DNA of 64,000 nt from Artocarpus heterophyllus. Lineage: Eukaryota > Streptophyta > Magnoliopsida > Rosales > Moraceae. The notes below the pieces were generated by a model. The model did no database searches, was not told the DNA's origin, and was given only the letters and a program-made list of their open reading frames with translations. Each line of letters begins with the position of its first letter. Position 1 is the first letter of the stretch. The position numbers and the translations under genes were made by a program. This document shows, piece after piece, positions 25,641 to 39,238 of the stretch. The stretch spans positions 13,545,612 through 13,609,611 of the forward strand of contig CM046350.1 of NCBI GenBank assembly GCA_025403435.1. The letters are read 5' to 3'.

Positions 25641-26975
25641 TCCTATTTCTATTATATTGTAAATTACTTTTCTAGAGCTACGATGTAATTGGATGTTTTG
25701 AATTATTTTATCAATTATCAATCGAAGAATTATTTTTCCTAGTTGAGTGTGCTTGACTGTTCTTAATGCGTCTAATTGATTGGCAACTAATTAGATGATT
25801 TATTAATTTATAATGAAACTGGAAGGATATTTATGTTTTTTGATCATTGTATTGAATAACATAGATTGCATATAAGATACGAATATACTTGCATGATTTG
25901 TGTGGTCGCTAAATGAAAATCCATAAAACTTAATGACTTTTTAATTATTATAATTAACATAGGAATATAGTGGGTTAGCAATTAAAGGGAATTTTAGTGT
26001 AACTCAGAAGGGAGCATTGAATAAATTAGGGATTTTCAACTATCAACTAGGAGAATAATTTTTAGATTGGTTAGGTAAATAATTCAAGGCGGATTGGTTT
26101 TGGTGAAACCAGAAACCCTAGAGCTTGTTCACATTGAATTTTCATAATTTTAATAGTTGTTTCCACTTTTATTTTCATATCTTAAACTCATTTTCATTAA
26201 AAATTCTCATCTTTTTAATTTGTTCAAATAAAGTTGGAATTGACAAAATTTTGGTACTTAGTATTAGTCAGTTCTCGTAAGACAACACTCGTTCTTAAGA
26301 ACTATATTATTTAACAATGATAACGTGCATTTGCGTTCGTGAAAATTCGCATCAACGAGAAATGTTTGATGAAATATGTTTTACGAGAAAGGTTTTATGA
26401 AGAAGATTTATTAGGAATGTAATTAAGTTTTGTGAGATATATTTAAATTTATTAGGCGAGAGCTTCTTTCAAGTTCCTTCATACTATAAGTAGTTCTATT
26501 GTTAGTTTCCGAAAGAAATTTTCACTGTTTTAAAAAAATGTTTTTAAAAGTTTTAAGAAAGTAAATGTATTTACGATTCTACCCTAAGAAGCAGTTTAAA
26601 ACACCCCAAACTTTTTATGAAATAAGAAAAATTAAAGAAAAACATATTTAAAAAATAAATATAGTCGACATTTTCAGTTCCTAGAAGTTCAAGCATGTAA
26701 CTTAGTATAAATGGTCCACCTGTACCTCCAAGGTTGCCTGTACCTTCAAGGTTGCCCCAGTTACTTAAAATTGTATACTAAGCTCTTTTAAAACAGGGAA
26801 TCATTATTAAAAAATTTGGCACCCCTTTGAATAGAAGATTCTTCTCAAAACCGGTTAGTGGCAATTGGCATGTCTCATGTCAAAAAGTAGTCTTTACCGA
26901 TCCCCCTAAAATGCTTGCCGCAGTCGCATGTAACATAAGATTTTCAAATCAAATTACCATCACAGTTGCAGCAGT
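25641..26975. other. Intergenic AT-rich DNA, nothing recognised
   Basis: No coding, RNA or repeat signal was identified. Confidence 0.45.
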
Positions 26976-27298
26976 TTTCGGTACTTAATTTCAATATAAT
27001 GATTGTTAAATTAAGTCTTCATGACTTGAACATCATGATTATAACCTTAATCTCATAGGACATGTGAGTTGACAGTTGTTAGTTAATTTTCCTTCGTTCC
27101 TTACGTACTTTGTCTTTCTAATTTTCAAAATGTAATATTTGTGAAATTAAGTCTTCAAGCTCTTGGATTTTACACTGAAAGAGCTTCTATAGAGTTGGCT
27201 GATTCTTCATCGTCATTATCGAATATGCCAATAAAAATGAAAATGAAAACGAAGTAAATAGGAGATGTTCCAAACTTCCAATTGGTGCAACGAGAAAG
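26976..27298 (+). pseudogene. S-receptor kinase relic (last exon pieces)
   Basis: Fragments match the 3' part of the intact kinase at 59192-63310: an exon-6 border (CTCATAGGACATGTGAG near 27055) and a last-exon piece at about 27158-27215 reading GFYTERASIELADSSSSLS. The rest of the gene is missing. A solo LTR with GAAAG target duplications sits just downstream; beyond it (29425 onward) the ancestral 3' flank resumes. Confidence 0.65.
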
Positions 27299-29064
27299 TG
27301 TCACGCCCCAAAGTACGAGAGGTGACGAGACGGATTATTTAAATTAATTAAAAGGAGAATTTAATTAAAACAAGAGTTTAGGGGTTAAATTAAATATAAA
27401 ATATGAGAGTTTCAACAACATTTTAAGAAAGAATTCGTGAATATTAAACAGGTAAAATCATTAAGCGAATAATAAAATAATAAAGAACCGCGAGTATGAG
27501 TCCACCAACCCACAACTTGTGCATACACATTGTACTGACAATATAATAATACAACCACAATCCAAGCATAAAGAAAGTTAAAAACATTACATGCCTTGTT
27601 CAGATAATACAATTAACCTACTAATCCTTCTACTGCTCATGGGTTCTGTCCGAAGAGTCCTCTCTGAACCTAAATAGGAATCCACCTAGAGGGGGGGGGG
27701 AATTTGAAAATAAATAAAATATGAGCGAAAGGCTCAGTAGGACTATATTTAATAAACAATTTAGTTTAAAGAAAAGTCTCATTATTCAGGAAATTATTGA
27801 AAGAAAACCTTGAATAAATAAATTTAAATAAAACTGTTCTTACCCAAAACAGTTTATTCGGTCAACCAGAAACATCATTTTCTTTTCCTAGGCAAACCAT
27901 AAGGATATCACCACCGTAGTGACCCAGCTGGGTTTCGAGACCTGCCCCCAAAGTCGATCGCTACACGACCCGATCTCTGATATGGCATCGTGCCTTTATG
28001 TTTATTTTCATCATTAATCAAAACCCATTTACCGAGTTTTAACATTTACATTCATTATGAAGTTTATTTCATCTCACGGTCTATTAAAATATAACCGATA
28101 AATTCATTTTCAATCAACCATTGAAAACATTTTAATAAAAACCCTTTTTCAAAGCCAAATCATTTTGAAACGGGGTTACCAAAGAAGGGTAAAAGTCCTA
28201 CCTCAATACTCGTGCCGGTACCTCACACCGTAATCCTGATCCGCTATACGTTAACTCCGCGGAACCACGAACGATCCTAGATACACACTAAGTCGATCAA
28301 TATCTAGTTCGAGACATCCTATATTACTAAACCATTTCATGATGTCCTAGTGTGCCATCTATATCTTTAAAATCATTTTACAATGTTGGAATTTCAATCG
28401 GGGTTCAAAACAGTGAAAACAGGTAAAAATCACTGCCGAAAACCAAGTCCGGTCGGCCGAAAAATTTTCAAGTTCAGCTTGCCGGACAGATGAACTCCGG
28501 CCTACCAATCTTTTGAATCCGGCCTGCTGAACACGAAGTTCAACCTACCGAACTGGAAAAACCCAAAAATCCTAGCCACGGGTTTTGGTTCTCCTAAAAT
28601 CCAAATCTTGATTCTAACATGTTTTTCTCAAATCTCAAGCATAGAAAACAATCATAGATGATAAAAAAACATAATAGAACACTTTTGAACTCATTTAAAC
28701 AAGATTTAAACACAAAAATCTCAAAAATCTAAAAATGGGGAAAAATGAGGAAAAATGAAAAATCTTAAATCGAATCCGTTTTTCTTCAATCTAAGCTTAG
28801 ATTCTAGGTGTTCTAAGTTCCTTTAACTCAAATCAAAGGTTTTCTAAGCTCAAACAAACCTAGATTTAAAAATGCATGAAAAATCAAAACTTGAAAAAAA
28901 GTTTAGAAATTTCAAAACCAACCTCGAATCGAAGCTTTAAATCCATGCTTTTGGTTGCCAAATCACGTTCCCGAGCTTCCTTCTTGCAATCCCAAAGCTT
29001 GGACTCGAATTTTGATTCAAAAATTTGAGAGAGAAATGAGAGAGATTAAGAGGAACCGGGAGAG

Positions 29065-29120
<56 letters not shown>

Positions 29121-29424
29121 TGGAAGAGAGTGAGAGAGAGGTTAAATAGAGGGAAATGGTGGGCGGTTTTACTGTGCGAAAATCATGTGCAGCCCACGGT
29201 TTTGTAAAACGGAATATTTTTAACATTTTATAAACTGTTGTGTTTTTAAAACTCAAAACAACATTTTAAAATATAAGAAATCATTAGAATTTATTAAATT
29301 AACAAAACAACCTAAAATTTAAAAATTTAACCAAATGATCAAATTAATGTTGAAACATTAATTATGGCACACTAATTCATCATTTCACATTACAATAACA
29401 TTAAATAAATTTTGGGACGTTACA
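27299..29424 (-). mobile_element. Solo LTR of the chromovirus family
   Basis: Reverse orientation, TGTCACGCCCC to GGGACGTTACA, 2,126 bases, flanked by the 5-bp duplication GAAAG (27294-27298 and 29425-29429). No interior, so it arose by LTR-LTR recombination. Contains the GC-rich hairpin cluster at 28445-28560 and a GA microsatellite at about 29068-29114. Confidence 0.93.
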
Positions 29425-29429
29425 GAAAG

Positions 29430-30414
29430 ATTTTGTTCTTCTACACTAATTCTTTATTATTATTATTATTTTGTTTATACCAGTCAGACACACGTGCTTT
29501 GCACGTGTGGAGCATGTTGGTATTAGTGTTTAAAACTTTCGTCATATATAAATTCAAGTTGTTGAGAGGTTTAGTTTATTTTCTTTGTTAATTATTGTCT
29601 TTTTTATGGTAATCATTTGTTATTGTCTTAAGGAGAGACTAACAAAACAAAACCATATTATCAATTAGACTGATAAAAAAAACTAAAAATAGAACACAAT
29701 ATTTATTAGCTTTTTTGTTTAATTTCTAATAGTTTTTATGAAGTTCAATAAACAGAAAATAAGCAATGCATATTTAAGAAAAAAGATTTTGAGCAAGTCT
29801 AATAAAATGGAAAACTAATTAGAAGTATATATAAATAAGAAAATATATTTAAATAAGAACATAATAAAAAATTTATTAGGACACAGTAAAATAAAATATA
29901 CAAATGAATTTTAATAAACATATATTTGAAATATAAAACTTCAACACAAGAAAATAAAAATAAAAAATACAAAGCTAGAAAAGGTTTAAGAAGTGGGAGA
30001 TAAAAACAACAAAGCAGTAAAAAGTGATAACAAAATACAAAAGACGAAACATAAAACAAATTGTAGCATCAACTTCCAAATGTGTATTATCGTTTTATTT
30101 TAAAAAAGCGTTAAAAAAAGAGTTAATGTATTTGTGAGGAATTAAGTGGGACCCACATGAGTTCACAATTAATTTAAGAAGGCAAAAGCAAATAGAAAAT
30201 CAATGGTTGCCTGCCTCTTTTATAACGTCCTCTTTCGTCAGAGCCTAAAACAAACGCAATAAAGAGGGCAAAAAACTGCATTCAAAACGGGAGCGAAACT
30301 TTGTGACACGTGGTGAAAGAATGCATGAAGTGTTGGTGCCTTTGTACATGGATTTAAATTATATACGTTGGTTTGAATTATTTTGATTTGAGTTGTATAA
30401 TTTAAATTAATGAC
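29430..30414. other. Spacer, AT-rich, no gene seen
   Basis: Begins with the flank of the kinase relic and continues as AT-rich sequence. An 86-codon minus-strand open frame at 29799-30059 looks like a chance product of composition. Confidence 0.45.
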
Positions 30415-30417
30415 TTA

Positions 30418-30537
30418 GGGTATATTTAGTTTGAGTATTTAAATAGAATATTTGAATAAAGATTTAAATTTTTGTGAGAGAAAATACTGTAGCAAAATAA
30501 TTCGAACCGTGATTCGAGTATCGAAACAAACAGACCC
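30418..30537. mobile_element. Tourist-like MITE (PIF/Harbinger type), 120 bp
   Basis: Starts GGGTATATTTAGTTTGAG and ends in the inverted complement AACAGACCC, with TTA target duplications on both sides, as expected for PIF/Harbinger MITEs. Confidence 0.7.
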
Positions 30538-30929
30538 TTAAATTGTTATCTAAATTGATATTTAAATGTATATTTAAAGTTTTAATTTGAATATGAAATA
30601 AAATTTAAGTTTGTATTTGAAGAGGTAATGAAAAAAGTTTTGGATCTTAATTTATTCCTCTCTTCATTAGGAATGCAATGAAAAAAGAATCGTTTCAATC
30701 AGATATCAAAAGAAAAAATTATGATTTTTTCTTAAACACAAGAGAGAGAATTTCAAATTTACTATAGTAAACATATCTAAGTCTCAAAAGTTTAAGATGA
30801 TATTAAAACTCTGAAAACTTAAATCTAAAAGACTTATTCAATTTAAATTTTGAGAGGAACTAACAGATGTAACATATGAAACTGTGAATGACAGATTTTT
30901 TTTTTTTTTTTTGAACGGTTCCTGTTTTA

Positions 30930-31240
30930 TACGATTGAGTGTAGCATCTGAGGAGAATTTAGTCGTAACCAATGCATTGCTTGTCGAAAACCTATCGTAT
31001 ACACTGAACATAGACTGGTCATTTTTTCTTTTGTTATTTTCGAATGAGAATATTAATTATTCTATCCTAACGACTAGTCCTAAGCAACCAAGTTTGAAAA
31101 AGTACTTGTAAAAGTTGTTCACGTATGTCATCGATCACGTTTATATATCATCCATCACGTTGACAAAAACAGATGGAAACATGAGTTCCTGATAAGTTGG
31201 AATTTGGACTTTTCCAACGGACGGCGTTAGGTTAATAAAA
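30930..31240 (+). other. Remnants of kinase-array flanking sequence
   Basis: The stretch near 30950-31020 resembles the DNA after the last relic at 63880-63940. The stretch near 31190-31230 (GGACTTTTCCAACGGA) resembles the DNA upstream of the intact kinase at 58365-58380. This marks a tandem-repeat junction where one unit ends and the next began. Confidence 0.45.
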
Positions 31241-31405
31241 AGTTTTCGTTTTATTTTTAAAGAGGAGAAGAAGAGAATTATAAGCTGAAGCTTTTTAATT
31301 ACTGTTTATATAATAAATTAAAATATATTTTAACGAGCGAAGGGAGAGAAAAATGAGAAAAAAACAAAGCTCTCTTTTTTAATTTCAATAGGTCTCGTTA
31401 ACTTA

Positions 31406-31926
31406 GGGTTCTTTTGATAAAAAGATTCGAATTAATGATTTGATTTGAGTTAGTATGATTTAAATTATTATCTGAATTAACGTTTGAATATGCGTTTAAG
31501 TTTTAATCTGAGTATGGAATAAAATTGAAATTTATGTTTGAAGAAGTATAGTTTTTGCTTTATCAACAAATCTAATAAAATCTTAATGTTAATGATCCTA
31601 AAAAATATGCAATATGGATATTAATTTATTCATCTTTTTACTAAGAACACAATAAAAAAATGAAAAAAGAATCATCTCAATTGAATAACAAATAAAGAAG
31701 TTATGATTTTTTTCTCAAATATAAATGAGAGAAAATTTTAGTTTTTATAATGTTCGGGATATCCAAGTATCAAAAGTTTAAGAGGTAGTCAAAGCTCTAA
31801 AAACTTGGATTCTTAATACTCAAATGATTTAAATTTTGGAGTAAATAAATACATATCTAAAAGATTCTTAATACTTAAATCTAAATTTGAGTCTAAAAAA
31901 TCTAAATTTTTTTTAAAACAAAGCCC
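31406..31926. mobile_element. Tourist-like MITE (PIF/Harbinger type), 521 bp
   Basis: GGGTTCTTTTGAT at the left and ACAAAGCCC at the right form imperfect inverted ends, flanked by TTA on both sides. No ORF. Its body resembles the 120-bp MITE at 30418. Confidence 0.6.
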
Positions 31927-31929
31927 TTA

Positions 31930-33007
31930 ATATAACCTGAAGACTATAAAAGCTCCACATAGGAAATCTACGTATGGTGCCTCCCAGGCAAGACAGGTGC
32001 CCCTCCACGCGAAGCTGGGAAATGACGTGTCTATTAAAGTGTTATATTACGTGGCTGTTCAGTGTGAGGAGTTAAGTTGGGACCCATTGATAATTCTAAA
32101 AAAAAAAAAAAGCCTTAATATGGGAGCCATTAGTTAAAACTGTTTTATATTATACTTTATACTTCGTATAAGATTAAACCATGGTGCATATCAATCAAAT
32201 TTCTCTTTTTAAATTAGTAATTTTTTTCGTTTTACTGTAGCATATGAGAGCTGTGTACTATTTATAACTGAAGTAGTAGTTTAAACTACTCTTTATCAAA
32301 CAGCATATAAAAAATCGTTTTCCATCTTCTTCTCTTTTCTATTCTCTCTCTTAAAACACCCATATTACTTCTCTCTCTTCAAACATCCATTCACAAAAGG
32401 CTAAAATTTCTAAACTCACTATTTTACCTAAAAGATTTAAATACAAAATAAGACTTTTTTTTTTTTGCTCGTGATATAATTTAGTTAATATAAAAAGTAT
32501 TTAGAAAATAAATTGAAACTGAGAGTTTAAACTAAAAGTATTATAATATATGAAAATTTTACATTATAATATATTTTTATTTTATAGTTATTTTACACTA
32601 TAAAATATAAAAACTTTATACTGTTTAGGTTGATAAAACTATTAAATTTTAATTGATTTTGCTGAATACCAAATTTTAACCACCGACTATTCAGTTTATA
32701 TTTGGTATTCTCTACCTACCACAATTGACTATTAAAATATATGTCTTTGACATAGAAGCTTAAGACAAAATAATGCTTTTTTTTTTTTTTTTTTTTAAGG
32801 AGCTAACACTTTTTTAATAGAGGTGATATTCATTCAACAAAAAATTAGAGGTGATATTTTTATTTAATTAAAATAATAATCATAAGTGTAACATTGGTAA
32901 AAATTCAAGATCACTGTAAGATTTGGTATCTATTATAATAAATAAAACAGCTAAATTATTAATTGGATACACTAAAATATTTTCTCTATTATTTCGTTGA
33001 AGCAATA
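31930..33007. other. AT-rich spacer, no gene seen
   Basis: By position this should hold the promoter and ectodomain exons of the kinase pseudogene at 37465. None of that sequence is recognisable. Only the last bases before the LTR resemble intron 2 of the intact gene. Confidence 0.45.
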
Positions 33008-36000
33008 TGTAACACCCGGAAGATTTAATTAGGGGTAATTGGTATTTAGATAGTGGACTAGTATGCTTTAATGTAAACTTGAACTTAATTTAAGTATTTT
33101 GTAGTATTTTAAATTTATTCCACTTTAATTATCTCTATGTGTTATTTTAAATTTTGAAACAAAACAATTTGTCAAATGCCTAATATGTCCTAACCGCAAA
33201 ACCTTGTGCTGGGAACACGGTTTTGCTTCCCTCACTTTTCTATTTATTTCTCTCTCACTCTCGCTGTCCCTCACGTTCACTCTTTTTCTCTTCTCTCCCC
33301 TCTCCCACTCTGCTCCCTATGTCCTCTCCTCCTCTTGATTTTGATTTCAAATTTTGAGTTTTGGGCTTGAATCTCAGCTGGATTGGTAGCTGAAGAACAC
33401 AAATTTGGACTCCACAAACATGATTTTGAGCTTTGATTCGAGGTTTGTTTCCTTAAATTTTAAACTTTTAAATTTTGTCTCAAATCTTTCAATTTCTTTC
33501 AAATGTTGTGATTTGAGTTTCTTGAGCTTAGGAAACCTCTAATCTAAGTTGGTAGGACTAAAATCATTCAAAATCTAGGCTTGATTTCATGAGATTTGGA
33601 TTAAATCAAGTTTTTCCTTTTTTCCCATTTTTGACTTTTCTTGAAAATTCATATGAAAATCTTGTTTGAATGTGTTTAAATGTGTCCTATTATGTTTGTT
33701 TATCATCTATGTGTTAGACATGTATGTCCTAAAGAGTAAAAATGTAATACGTTTTTGGAGATATTTTTATCAATAAAGAATTTATTCATTTATATATACC
33801 AAATTTTGTCCTCTTTACGTTTATATTTGTTGAATGTATGATAAGCAAACAATAGTCTGAGACTGTCAGTCTAAACCTTAAGAATTGAGCATATGACGGG
33901 ATGATTATGCGGAAGACATGATTCTTAAGGTGACGGTCTAAAACATATGATCCGCAATCGAGGGAATAAAGTTGGGTGTTTTATTCATGTAAAGATTGTT
34001 ACGTTGTCTATATACCTTTTGAGAGATGGTTTGTCTTGACCATCGGAGTTGGACTCCGTGAATAGAAATATTGGCACGTTGTCATAGGTGACGATGTGTT
34101 GGATCAGGACATAAAGTGAATTGATTTGGATTAATAATTCTGTCTTGGCAAATTGATTCACTTTAGACAATCATTTGTATTGTATCTTAATCCTGAGATG
34201 AATAGTGGGTCCGTTGTCTCGACTTGTGTCTTTTGATGTACCAAAGGGTGACTCCTACATCTCTATTGTGGTATGCATGTCGGTATGTTGGAGGCATGAC
34301 TCTTGATAGCATAGACTTGTTATTCATAGATATGGAATCCATAGCTCCTCTTTAGGAGTAATGATATCCTCTTATATGCGTTGTCCTATAATTGGAAAAC
34401 TGGAGCGCTCAACCATTTGGATACATAGGTATAACCGAATGGTATACTATCTTTGGATGGTAAGTTTTCCAATAGTGAGATAATGGAACGTAAAATAAAA
34501 ATAATCAGTAAGGTAAGACAGAACTTATCCTTAAGCTGATTATGGATTATCATATGGGGATACGATACACTATGATATGTCATGAAGACTTAGCTACGCG
34601 AGCTTCGTAATTCTATAAAGTTCGAGAGTGTAGCTCCAGGCTTTTAGTGGAGTAGCATTAGAGTTGATAATTGTGAAATGTATATCTGGGATATTGGGTT
34701 TCATAATTATCATGAGCTTGAACTTTATAGGTCCATTTTGGTCCCCTTTGCTAGCTCACAAAATCCTGTAACAACACGGCGTGCTTTTTCAATAATTCGT
34801 GACTTATGTCGAATTTATCAGATTGGTTTAAAATTTGAAAGAATTAAATAATTCATGTCTGTTTATCGGTTGAATTAATTTTGTAAGAAATTTATACAAG
34901 ATAAACTTGTTGAATTATTACGATCAGATAATTCTTGTCTGTTTATCGGTTGATTTAATTTTGGATATATTAGATCAAGATAAACTTGTAGAATTATTGT
35001 GAATGGATTTATTTTTTTTAGAGATATTCTTGATAAAGTTTGTTTTGATCAGATAACTTCTCTATTGGGTTATTTGAATCAAAACTGAGACTTTATCCTT
35101 TAGAATCTCGGGTGAAAAATAAAAGATTTACGGAGATATTTTTGTGAGAGTTCGGCCTGCCGAATGACGTGTTCGGCCTGCCGATTAACGAGAGATAAGA
35201 TAACGAATTTTTCACGCGGATCTTATTAAATATTGAACCAAACTTGATTCTCTTTCTATTTTTTGAGACCTATTCTGATAAGGACTGACCCCAGGACCAA
35301 TAGCTATATAAAGGGAGTGAGTCTCATGATTTACTCAGATCGATTGAAAGATTAAGAGTGATACTCTTCTAGTGAGCATCTGAAAAATCCTTGAGAGCTT
35401 TTGTTCACAAATTACGAACACTAGCTTTGGGTTCTCTCTATTGGTTGGAAGGAGAGTCACCGGTGGAAGAGCTATACGTGTGAGCCCACACTCACTCCGA
35501 TTGTGGATAGAGAATAGCAAAGAAGACTAGTTGGTTGAGGCTCTTCTAGAACGTTACTTCTCTTCACAGGTTGCGGAGGTTCTTCGGTACACTAAGGTTA
35601 GTAAGATCTGTTTAGTTTATACATATAACATGTCAAACTTGTGTTTTGAAAAAATATATGATGTAAAAAAATTTTAAATTCTGCTGCGAAATGTTTTTCC
35701 AACACTATGATCATTATATATGCTCTGGGACTTGGAAAAACAAGTTTTGATATGATTTTGGACTTGGGGAGGCCGAGAATCGAAGCCTCGAACCTCCCAC
35801 ATTTTTCCAGTTCGGCAGGCCAGATTCATAAGTTCGGTAGGCTGGATTCATTAGGTCGGCAGGCCGAACTTGGGAAAAGTTTGGCATGTCGGTCCTGGTT
35901 GGTCGACAGGCCGAACTATAGAGTTTGGTAGGCCAGACCAGGGGTTCCGGCAGGTCGACTGAGCCGTGTGAAAAATGACATTTTTCGCCCGTTTTCATTG

Positions 36001-37138
36001 TTTAAAGCTTAGATCAAGATTTCGACCTCATAAAATGGTTTTATGAGTAATAAAAGCATACTAAAACACCATGAGAGAGCTTAAGGATGTAGAGTACCTT
36101 AAGCTAAGAATTGATAAACTTAGTTTCTATTTAAGGTTGTTCGTGGTTCCATGGATCTAACGTATAGCGGACCAAGACTGCGGTGTTGAACATTGGTACA
36201 GATATCAAGGTAAGACTTCTATCCCTTCTCCTTGGTAGCCACTTTTTTTTTTTAAAAAAAAAAAGAAAAGGGTTTGACCATAAAGCCTTTTTATGTTTTT
36301 CAAAAATGAAGTTTATCACTTATTTTCATTATTGGCTAAATAATAGATGATGATAATAATGAATGTAATGAGAACATTCGGTAGAATGAAACATGATAAT
36401 GTGATGACACCAGACGTGTCAGTTGGTACCATCCGAAATGATAAAATAGAGCATGATGCCATGAACAGAGATCGGGTCGTGGGAAGAGCGACCTTGAGGG
36501 CAGGTCTCGAAACCTAACTGGGCCACTTCGGTGGTGATTTATATGGCTTTGCCTATAACTTAATAATGAGACTGTCTATGAATGAGTAAGGGATTAATTC
36601 GGTATAAATAAATTTAACAAGTTGTAATTTATTATCTGTTTACTTATTTGCTTTATGTTATAGTTTTTGATTAAAGATGAAGTATATGCGTTTAAACTAA
36701 ATGTTTTGAGATTTAGTCCTATTGAGCATTTCGCTCACATTTTCTTGTTTTGAAATTTTCCCCTCCCACTAGGTGGAGTTCAGCTTAGGGAGACTAAAGA
36801 ACCAGGAAGGAAACCGTAGGACTAGAATATTATCTTCTAGGGTATTTATAGCAAGGCATGTAATGTTTTAAATTCATTTATATTTCCTTAAACTATGGTT
36901 ATGTATTTAATATTGCTAGTACTATGTGTGCACACTAAAGTGGGTTCAGTGGGACCCAATAGGGTTTGTTTATTTAATGTTCTCTTTTTTTAATTTGTTC
37001 ATTTCCGTATATATATTTAACGGTTCTACATTTTCACAATTACTTCTTAACATCTTTTATGATGGCGATTATTTCAAAATTTAATTTATTTAATTTAATT
37101 AATCCGCTATGTCACCTCTAGGATTTGGGGGCGTGACA
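33008..37138 (+). mobile_element. Solo LTR of the chromovirus family, carrying a nested LTR
   Basis: TGTAACACCCGG to GGGGGCGTGACA with CAATA target duplications (33003-33007 and 37139-37143). Without the nested LTR it is about 2.1 kb. It sits in what was intron 2 of the kinase pseudogene: the following CAATATCTCCCTCCGTGGCC matches intron 2 of the intact gene near 61269. Confidence 0.92.
33712..35704 (+). mobile_element. Nested solo LTR of a second retrotransposon family
   Basis: TGTTAGACATG to TTTTTCCAACA, 1,993 bases, flanked by CTATG on both sides (33707-33711 and 35705-35709). The family is probably copia, judged by the TGTT...AACA ends, but there is no interior to prove it. It also carries two TTCGGCCTGCCGA units at 35150-35185. 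Confidence 0.85.
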
Positions 37139-37464
37139 CAATATCTCCCTCCGTGGCCAGACTCTAACGATTTCATTGCGATAATGCTGACAATATATTA
37201 GAATAACTTTTTTTTTTAAAGAAATTAATGATTGTCATTTTTTTTTTTTTTGCATGTTCCGTTGAAGGCTAGACACCAGAGTTGCTCTTAACAAAAAATG
37301 TATTTATACAGATCAACTCAATAGATGCAATACGAATTTTTGTTTTTGTTTTTGTTTGTGTTTTTTGTTTTTTTTGTTTTTAACACAGTAGTATATAACA
37401 CAGTAGTATACAAATTTTACACACGTGTGATATCTCTCGGATAATTTTTATTGTTCTTGTAAAT

Positions 37465-39238
37465 GAAGGTCAGGATCCTACTCTTCTAGAGGAAGATGTA
37501 GAGCTACCTTCATTTGGCTTACATACTATTTCCAAAGCTACTAACAACTTCTCCTCCACAAATAAAATTGGAGAGGGCGGTTTTGGTCCTGTTTATAAGG
37601 TACTTCATTGTCAAGCAATCTTACCTCTTTATATACTTTTTTCCTTATATATATAACATATTCTAATGAGCTAAAGATATTGATCTATTATATAGGGTAT
37701 GCTCCTAATTACTGGAAAGGAAATAGCAGTGAAAAGGCTTTCTAAAGATTCTAGACAAGGCGTTATAGAGTTCAAGAATGAGGTTATTTTAATTGCGAAA
37801 CTTCAACATCGGAATCTTATGAGGTTGTTGGGATGTTGCATTCAAGGAGAAGAGAGGATGTCGATCTACAAGTATATGCCTAATAGAAGCTTAAACTTAT
37901 ACATATTCAGTTAGACATCCCTTGATCCATCTTACGTTTTTCTTCTTCTTCTTTTTCGTATTTGGTATTGGGCCTTTAATTTGATCTCTGTGTAGTATTT
38001 GACGTTTGACTTCACGTTACATGTGAGTTGGCACTGATCAAATAAAGGGTACTGTACTCGATTGGCAGAAACGGTTTGACATTGCTCAAGGACTTCTTTA
38101 TTATCATCGAGATTCAAGAGATTCAAGATTGAGGATCATTTATAGAAATCTTAAAACCAGTAATATCCTCTTAGATAGTAAAATGAATCTCAAGATATTA
38201 GACTCTCACATTGCAAGAATATTTGGAAGTGACCAGAATGAAGCAATGACTAAAAGAGTAGTTGGAACTCAGTAAATTTAACACGTCTCTAATTGCATTT
38301 TTATGCTATTTATGGAGATTAGAATTTTTATCTTTTAAATACTTTAAATTTATTTATTTTATTTCATTAATTATTAGAATAGAATCAGAGTTTCATTCTC
38401 CATAAATAGATTATAGTGATTGTTATTTGTTATTCAATTTTGATCATTTAATGAATATTGAGTTTTTATTATTCCTCCTCATGAGTTGCTCTTGTTCTCC
38501 TTCTAATTCTATTTATCCTTATGCATGGTTTTGTTCTGATTATCTCAAAATTCTATGCTTATTCTCAATTCTATCAGAGTTTGATCAATTGATTATTAGC
38601 TTCCATTTCTCATTCATTAACCTCATACAGCTGCAACAAACCATTTTGTGATTGATATTTTTACTTTGTTTTCAACGCAGTGGCTATATGTCTCCAGAAT
38701 ATGCTATAGATGGGATCTTTTCAATGAAACCTGACTTTTTAGCTTTGGCGTCATGGTTTTGAAAATAGTGAGTGGGAAGAAGAATAGAGGAACATCCTGA
38801 TCATGAACTCAACTTTTTAGGACATGTGAGTTGTGATTAAATCTCTAATTAGTTTTCTTTTATACATTGTTTACCATATGCCATTCCAATTCCCATGCCA
38901 AATCTGAAATTGAGTTTTGAATGTTTTAGGCATGGAAACTGTGGAATGACGATAGACCAATGGAATTGATGGATATTTTGATGGAGAACGTTCCTGTTTC
39001 GGAAGTACTAAGATGTATACAAATTGGTCTATTGTGTGTTCAAAAACGTCTTGAAGATCGGCCTTTAATGTCATCAGTTCTCTCCATGTTGGATAGTGAA
39101 AATGCTTCACCGCCTCAACCTAAACACACTGGATTTTACACCGAAAGAGCTTTTAGAGAGAATATTAATTCTTCTTCAACATTAAATAAGCTAAGTGTAT
39201 CTGCCGACGTATCTGTAACAATATTGCAGGGCAGATAA
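37465..39238 (+). pseudogene. S-receptor-like kinase pseudogene, kinase half only, catalytically dead
   Basis: Five exons match exons 3-7 of the intact kinase: about 37465-37599 ([11 protein letters not shown]), 37696-37909 ([10 protein letters not shown]), about 38040-38271, 38681-38825 and 38930-39238 (ends LQGR, stop). The signal peptide, lectin, S-locus, PAN and membrane exons are absent, and a solo LTR lies in the former intron 2. In the catalytic exon His-Arg-Asp is changed to Tyr-Arg-Asn and Asp-Phe-Gly to Asp-Ser-His, and there are deletions. Exon 6 has frameshifts. It cannot encode an active kinase. Its conserved first two and last exons suggest recent decay. Confidence 0.9.
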
